Positions 61,224-64,000 of a DNA stretch of 64,000 bases are shown one piece after another. Origin of the DNA: Agromyces italicus DSM 16388 (GTDB lineage Bacteria; Actinomycetota; Actinomycetes; Actinomycetales; Microbacteriaceae); NCBI RefSeq assembly GCF_000421545.1, contig NZ_ATXF01000004.1, positions 372,001 through 436,000 on the forward strand, in the 5' to 3' direction. The position numbers and the translations under genes were made by a program. Within the stretch, counting starts at the first letter, position 1. Every line of letters begins with the position of its first letter. Under the pieces are notes generated by a model that saw nothing but the letters and a program-made list of their open reading frames with translations, did not search any database and was not told where the DNA came from.

Positions 61224-61509
61224 CGATTCCGTCCGGGTGGGTCGCTCTCAATCATGAAGTCGTCCGCAACGGGGTCGAGTACCGGTTTCGGACAGTTTAA
61301 GGTTCGGCACACGGCCTTCGGCAGGATGGACGCATGACGTCTTCAGTCCGGGGGGCACGCCTTCCCCGGATGTCGTTCGCAACCGACACGGTTCGCCGAC
61401 AAGGTGTTGGTGTCGGTTATCGCGCGCGAGGCGTGTCGAACGTCCAAGTGCTACGCCGATTCCCACCAAATCATCGCCAGGTCGGTCAATGTCCGGCGAG
61501 AATGGACCG
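61224..61509. other. 286-base spacer without a clear gene
   Basis: Contains a possible 26-codon frame (61220-61300, VTIPSGWVALNHEVVRNGVEY...) that overlaps the DUF4287 stop as GTGA, and no other supported gene. Some segments look like decayed coding DNA (61320-61440) but match nothing recognised. Confidence 0.5.
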
Positions 61510-61911
61510 ATGAACGGCAACTTTGTGCTCTTCGTCCATGCAGATCCCGATGGCTGGGCCGACCTCGACGATGAGGCGATGGATGCCGCCCTCCGCGACC
61601 GCGCGGCAGCAATCGAGAAGCTGCGGTCTGAAGGTGTCTTGATCGCGTGCTCTCCATTCGATGATCCTGCGCATGCGAGACGGGTAGAAGTCAGAGGCGG
61701 CCACGCATCGAGTAGTGCGGTTGCCGTTGACGCCGAGCCCATCGCCGGGTTCTACCTCATTCGAGCCGCTGACCTCACGGAGGCCGAACGCTTTGCGGCA
61801 CTGATTCCAGATGCTGCAAGCGCGCACATGACCGTGCGAGCGCTCATGCCACTTCCGGGTATCCCAGGCGTCATTCCAGCGCCCACGAGCGAGGGGGCGT
61901 CGCATGCCTGA
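61510..61911 (+). CDS. YCII-related protein
   Basis: 133 residues from ATG 61510. YCII-like ferredoxin fold: NFVLFVHADPDGWADLDDEAMDAALRDRAAAIEKLRSEGVLIACSPFDD, VEVRGGHASSSAVAVDAEPIAGFYLIRAADLTEAERFAALIPDA. Family members are often enzymes for small oxidised compounds or sigma-factor partners. The stop overlaps the start of the broken methyltransferase gene, which suggests a former operon. Confidence 0.82.
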   Translation: MNGNFVLFVHADPDGWADLDDEAMDAALRDRAAAIEKLRSEGVLIACSPFDDPAHARRVEVRGGHASSSAVAVDAEPIAGFYLIRAADLTEAERFAALIPDAASAHMTVRALMPLPGIPGVIPAPTSEGASHA

Positions 61912-62332
61912 CCTTTCTCCCGCCTTCACGCCGTTGTCGACGCGCTCCCTCTTGCGCCGGGGATGAGGGTGCTCGAAGTCGGCGGTGCCCCGGGCGCCGC
62001 GGCCCGCGCAGTTGCTGCAAAAGGTGGGCCCGGCCGGGCATGTTCTCGTGCTCGATCGCTCCCAGACAGGCATCGCGCAGACACGGCGAGCGTGCCGCCG
62101 CGAGATCGATGCGGGAACACTTTCCACGTTGTGCGCGCCAGTCGAAGAGTTCGGACTGCCTGCTGGAGTGCCGCTCTTCGACATCGCGTTCGCGTGCCGA
62201 GTCGGCGCGCTCGACGGACGGCATCCGAAGCTCTACCCCGACGCCATCACGCGGTTGCGACGTGCTGTCGTGCCCGGTGCAGTCCTCTACGTCGACACCG
62301 GCAACCCGCTCACCGCGATTCCCCTGCACTGA
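61904..62332 (+). pseudogene. small SAM methyltransferase-like gene with two frameshifts
   Basis: Reading across two single-base errors gives a 142-residue protein: MPDLSPAF, then AVVDALPLAPGMRVLEVGGAPGAAARAV (after one base lost near 61926), then VGPAGHVLVLDRSQTGIAQ to GNPLTAIPLH (after one base gained in CAAAAGG near 62020). Motif I VLEVGGAPGA and post-I VLDRS are those of Rossmann SAM methyltransferases. The two shifts cancel; pseudogene or sequencing error. Confidence 0.8.
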
Positions 62333-62410
62333 GGGTCGAAACAGGCTGACCGCCGTCCCAGGGTTGACCACGGACCCCATGTGCTCCAAAGTGAAACGGG
62401 GCGCCTTCTA

Positions 62411-62505
62411 CGGTCGTCGCAACACTCAGCTCTGAATTGGTTCGTTGATGAGCGCAGTGAAGCGGTCGTGTGGGGTATCCCAGCCGAGGATCCGGCGGGG
62501 TGCAC
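62411..62505 (-). mobile_element. 3' tail of an IS30-family insertion sequence
   Basis: On the minus strand the frame ending at 62426 reads RRILGWDTPHDRFTALIN then EPIQS and a stop, the typical C terminus of IS30-family transposases. After the stop GTGTTGCGACGACCG (62425-62411) resembles the right end of actinobacterial IS30 elements. The rest of the transposase is missing; the fragment is joined to a scoB relic at about 62505. Confidence 0.75.
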
Positions 62506-62643
62506 CGCTCGACGAGCTTCGCTGAGCCGTCCTTCGCGACGTGCTCCATCACCACGATGACGCGCTCGGCCGTTCACGAGGTCCATGGCACCGCCCATGC
62601 CCTTGATCATCTTGCCGGGCACGGCCGGCCGCGGGAGATCGAT
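62500..62643 (-). pseudogene. relic of 3-oxoacid CoA-transferase subunit B
   Basis: Minus-strand pieces PGKMIKGMGGAMDLVNG and ERVIVVMEHVAKDGSAKLVERCT are the conserved internal part of succinyl-CoA:3-ketoacid CoA-transferase B subunits. They lie in two frames because two bases are missing after the NG codons (about 62575). Both ends of the gene are lost; the downstream part is replaced by the IS30 tail. Confidence 0.82.
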
Positions 62644-62656
62644 AGATGGGCGGCCG

Positions 62657-62801
62657 GAATCCGCGGCAATTGTCATTAATGACAAGTAGGTGACAAGTAC
62701 TCGCGGAAAATGACATACTCCCGCGGAACCTACAGGCGGCGATGTAGGTTCCGCGCCGACCTGGCATGTGAGGCCACGAATCCGCGGTACATGTCATCGA
62801 T
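62657..62801 (+). repeat. repeated GAATCCGCGGnnnnTGTCAT motif, possible IS end
   Basis: GAATCCGCGGCAATTGTCATTAAT (62657-62680) recurs as GAATCCGCGGTACATGTCATCGAT (62778-62801). Between them are TGACAAG, TGACAAG, ATGACAT and CCGCGGAACC variants. The region from 62644 to 62901 holds no gene. Clustered motif copies like these occur at ends of IS21-type elements, but no transposase is next to them. Confidence 0.55.
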
Positions 62802-62901
62802 TCAGTACGCCGGATTCCACGAAAAATGGCACATTCCTACAGCCCCCAATATGCCCCGGAGGCTGCAACGCGGCGCTCAGGGCAGTGCCCAGCGGGTAGA
62901 T

Positions 62902-64000
62902 CTAGATGGCAGCGAATCGAGCGAGTCCGAATGGCGCGAGCGAGTCGTGACGCACTCCATCGAGCACTTCGTCGACGACCGTCGTGGCGAGATGCGGCGC
63001 CAGAGTTACCCCGCTGTGAGTGGCAACCGCGTAGATGGAACGGTCGCGATCTGCCCAGTCCGCGATGGTCAGCCCGTCCCTCGGAAGTACACGAGTGCCA
63101 AGATGCACTGATTCCACCGCGACGTCCCGCAACGCGGGGCACAGCTCACGTGCCCTCTCCAGCAGGATGCCTGGCACCGTCCAAACCTGCGGGTCGGTCT
63201 TCGCCCATTTTCCGCCGGTCGGGTGGTCAGCGAAGGTGATTCCGCCGTTGCGTGCGGGTCGTAGCGCGATCCCGTTGGCGCGGACGAAATGCCGGATACC
63301 GGACTGGACGCGACCTGTGGTGCTGATGATGCCGACCGATGATCCCGGCTCGCCTGCCCCTTCGGCGTTCTCCGCCGGATCCAGAAGCGGGAAATCGATC
63401 CCTGCATTAGCGAGGATGCCTCTTGTACCGTTGCCTGCCGCCACGACGATGACATCGGCGCCGTGTCGCTGTGTCGTACCGTCTGTGGCGACGGTGACGA
63501 GATGGCTCTGCTCGACGGCGGCGACTGAGCGGAACGGAAGGAAGGTGGCCCCGGACTGGATCGCCCGATCAAGAAGACTCAGGCACATCGTCTCAACATC
63601 AACCCATCCCTCGCGGGGGTAGATTGCCCCGCCCGTGATGCGCGTGGGGTCAAGGGAGGGTTCGAGCTCGAGCACTTCGTTGCGCGTGAGCACGCGGGCG
63701 CCGTAGTCCTCCCACGCGATGCGTGCGACGTTGGTCTCGAGGGTCTGGGCTTCCTGGTCGGACTGTGCGACTTGGATCATGCCCGTTTGGTGGAACCACC
63801 GCCCCCCGCGTTGTGCCTCGCGCTCGTATGCCTGCACCCCGAGGAAGTTGAGCAAGCTGTACTCCTCAGGGGACTTGTCGTTGCCGTTGATCCAGGCGAA
63901 GGTCGACGCGCTTGTGCCTGATGCGGCTTCTGCGGCATCGATGATTGCGACCGTCGCGCCCCTTCGAGCGAACTCGGCTGCAAGTGAGCACCCGATCACT
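62902..64000 (-). CDS. FAD-dependent oxidoreductase (DAO family), 5' end missing
   Basis: At least 365 residues; the frame is open through the right edge. The visible start VIGCSLAAEFARRGATVAIID is the end of an FAD-binding GxGxxG Rossmann motif (the first glycines are outside). DAO-type features: STFAWINGNDKSPEEY, GGAIYPREGWVDVETM, DVIVVAAGNGTRGIL, and a C-terminal FAD loop IYAVATHSGVTLAPHLATTVVDEVLDG. Oxidises an amine or amino acid such as glycine, sarcosine or a D-amino acid; the substrate cannot be told. Confidence 0.9.
   Translation of the reverse strand, partial: VIGCSLAAEFARRGATVAIIDAAEAASGTSASTFAWINGNDKSPEEYSLLNFLGVQAYEREAQRGGRWFHQTGMIQVAQSDQEAQTLETNVARIAWEDYGARVLTRNEVLELEPSLDPTRITGGAIYPREGWVDVETMCLSLLDRAIQSGATFLPFRSVAAVEQSHLVTVATDGTTQRHGADVIVVAAGNGTRGILANAGIDFPLLDPAENAEGAGEPGSSVGIISTTGRVQSGIRHFVRANGIALRPARNGGITFADHPTGGKWAKTDPQVWTVPGILLERARELCPALRDVAVESVHLGTRVLPRDGLTIADWADRDRSIYAVATHSGVTLAPHLATTVVDEVLDGVRHDSLAPFGLARFAAI

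Noticed and set aside
61248..61742. 164-codon minus-strand frame opposite the YCII gene
   Set aside because: Low-complexity shadow; YCII on the plus strand has the family fold and a better codon pattern.

Overview
This is high-GC actinobacterial DNA. The order obg-proB-proA-(small membrane protein)-nadD-(Ala/Pro-rich membrane protein)-rsfS-tRNA-Ala, GTG starts and stop/start overlaps point to Microbacteriaceae (Microbacterium/Agromyces/Leucobacter type); the genus cannot be fixed from sequence alone.

Layout. (1) 1-5.9 kb: conserved chromosomal backbone, cut off at the left inside obg and ending at a tRNA-Ala(GGC) gene. (2) 5.9-about 40.9 kb: an integrative conjugative element in the 3' end of that tRNA. 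An excisionase and tyrosine integrase sit at the tRNA. Then come a three-gene cassette (SF2 helicase, PLD-fold protein, DUF6361-like protein) that looks like an undescribed defence module, a frameshifted NERD gene, an ssb operon behind a LexA-like box, and leftward transfer genes (T4CP, DprA, VirB4, SCO6880-like, TrbL/VirB6-like, two small two-helix membrane proteins, an M23 hydrolase). Replication and maintenance genes follow (ParB-like, SpdB/DUF2637-like, Prim-Pol, ArdC-like), then a rightward control operon (XRE, ImmA-like peptidase, multi-helix membrane protein, hydrolase). Four copies of a 14-bp palindrome-based site lie between the two divergent operons. No relaxase and no right attachment site were found. 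Inside the transfer operon, between the SCO6880-like and VirB4 genes, sits a TerY-P type cassette (HTH protein, kinase, VWA, PP2C). Its kinase is a 977-residue fusion of two IF2-N-like repeats, a PIN-type nuclease domain, a kinase domain and zinc ribbons.

(3) 41.1-54.0 kb: a peptide/N-acyl-amino-acid uptake and breakdown cluster. It holds a divergent M55 D-aminopeptidase, a DppBC-DF transporter with fused ATPases, an amidohydrolase, a lipoprotein binding protein, an M20 peptidase, a GNAT protein, an enolase-superfamily N-acylamino acid racemase and a PucR regulator. A possible shared job is salvage of D- or N-acylated amino acids. The cluster is bracketed by an intact hydrolase gene at 39.7-40.9 kb and a decayed copy at 54.3-55.1 kb. 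A 78-bp VirB4 relic is fused to the decayed copy, which is the trace of a second related element or of a rearrangement.

(4) 55.6-64 kb: small accessory enzyme operons. Two TetR genes, each with a clear inverted-repeat operator, face an SDR/VOC/hydrolase set and a hydrolase/RibD-like reductase/DUF4287 set. After these come a YCII gene, a twice-frameshifted methyltransferase, an IS30 tail joined to a scoB relic, and an FAD oxidoreductase that runs off the right end.
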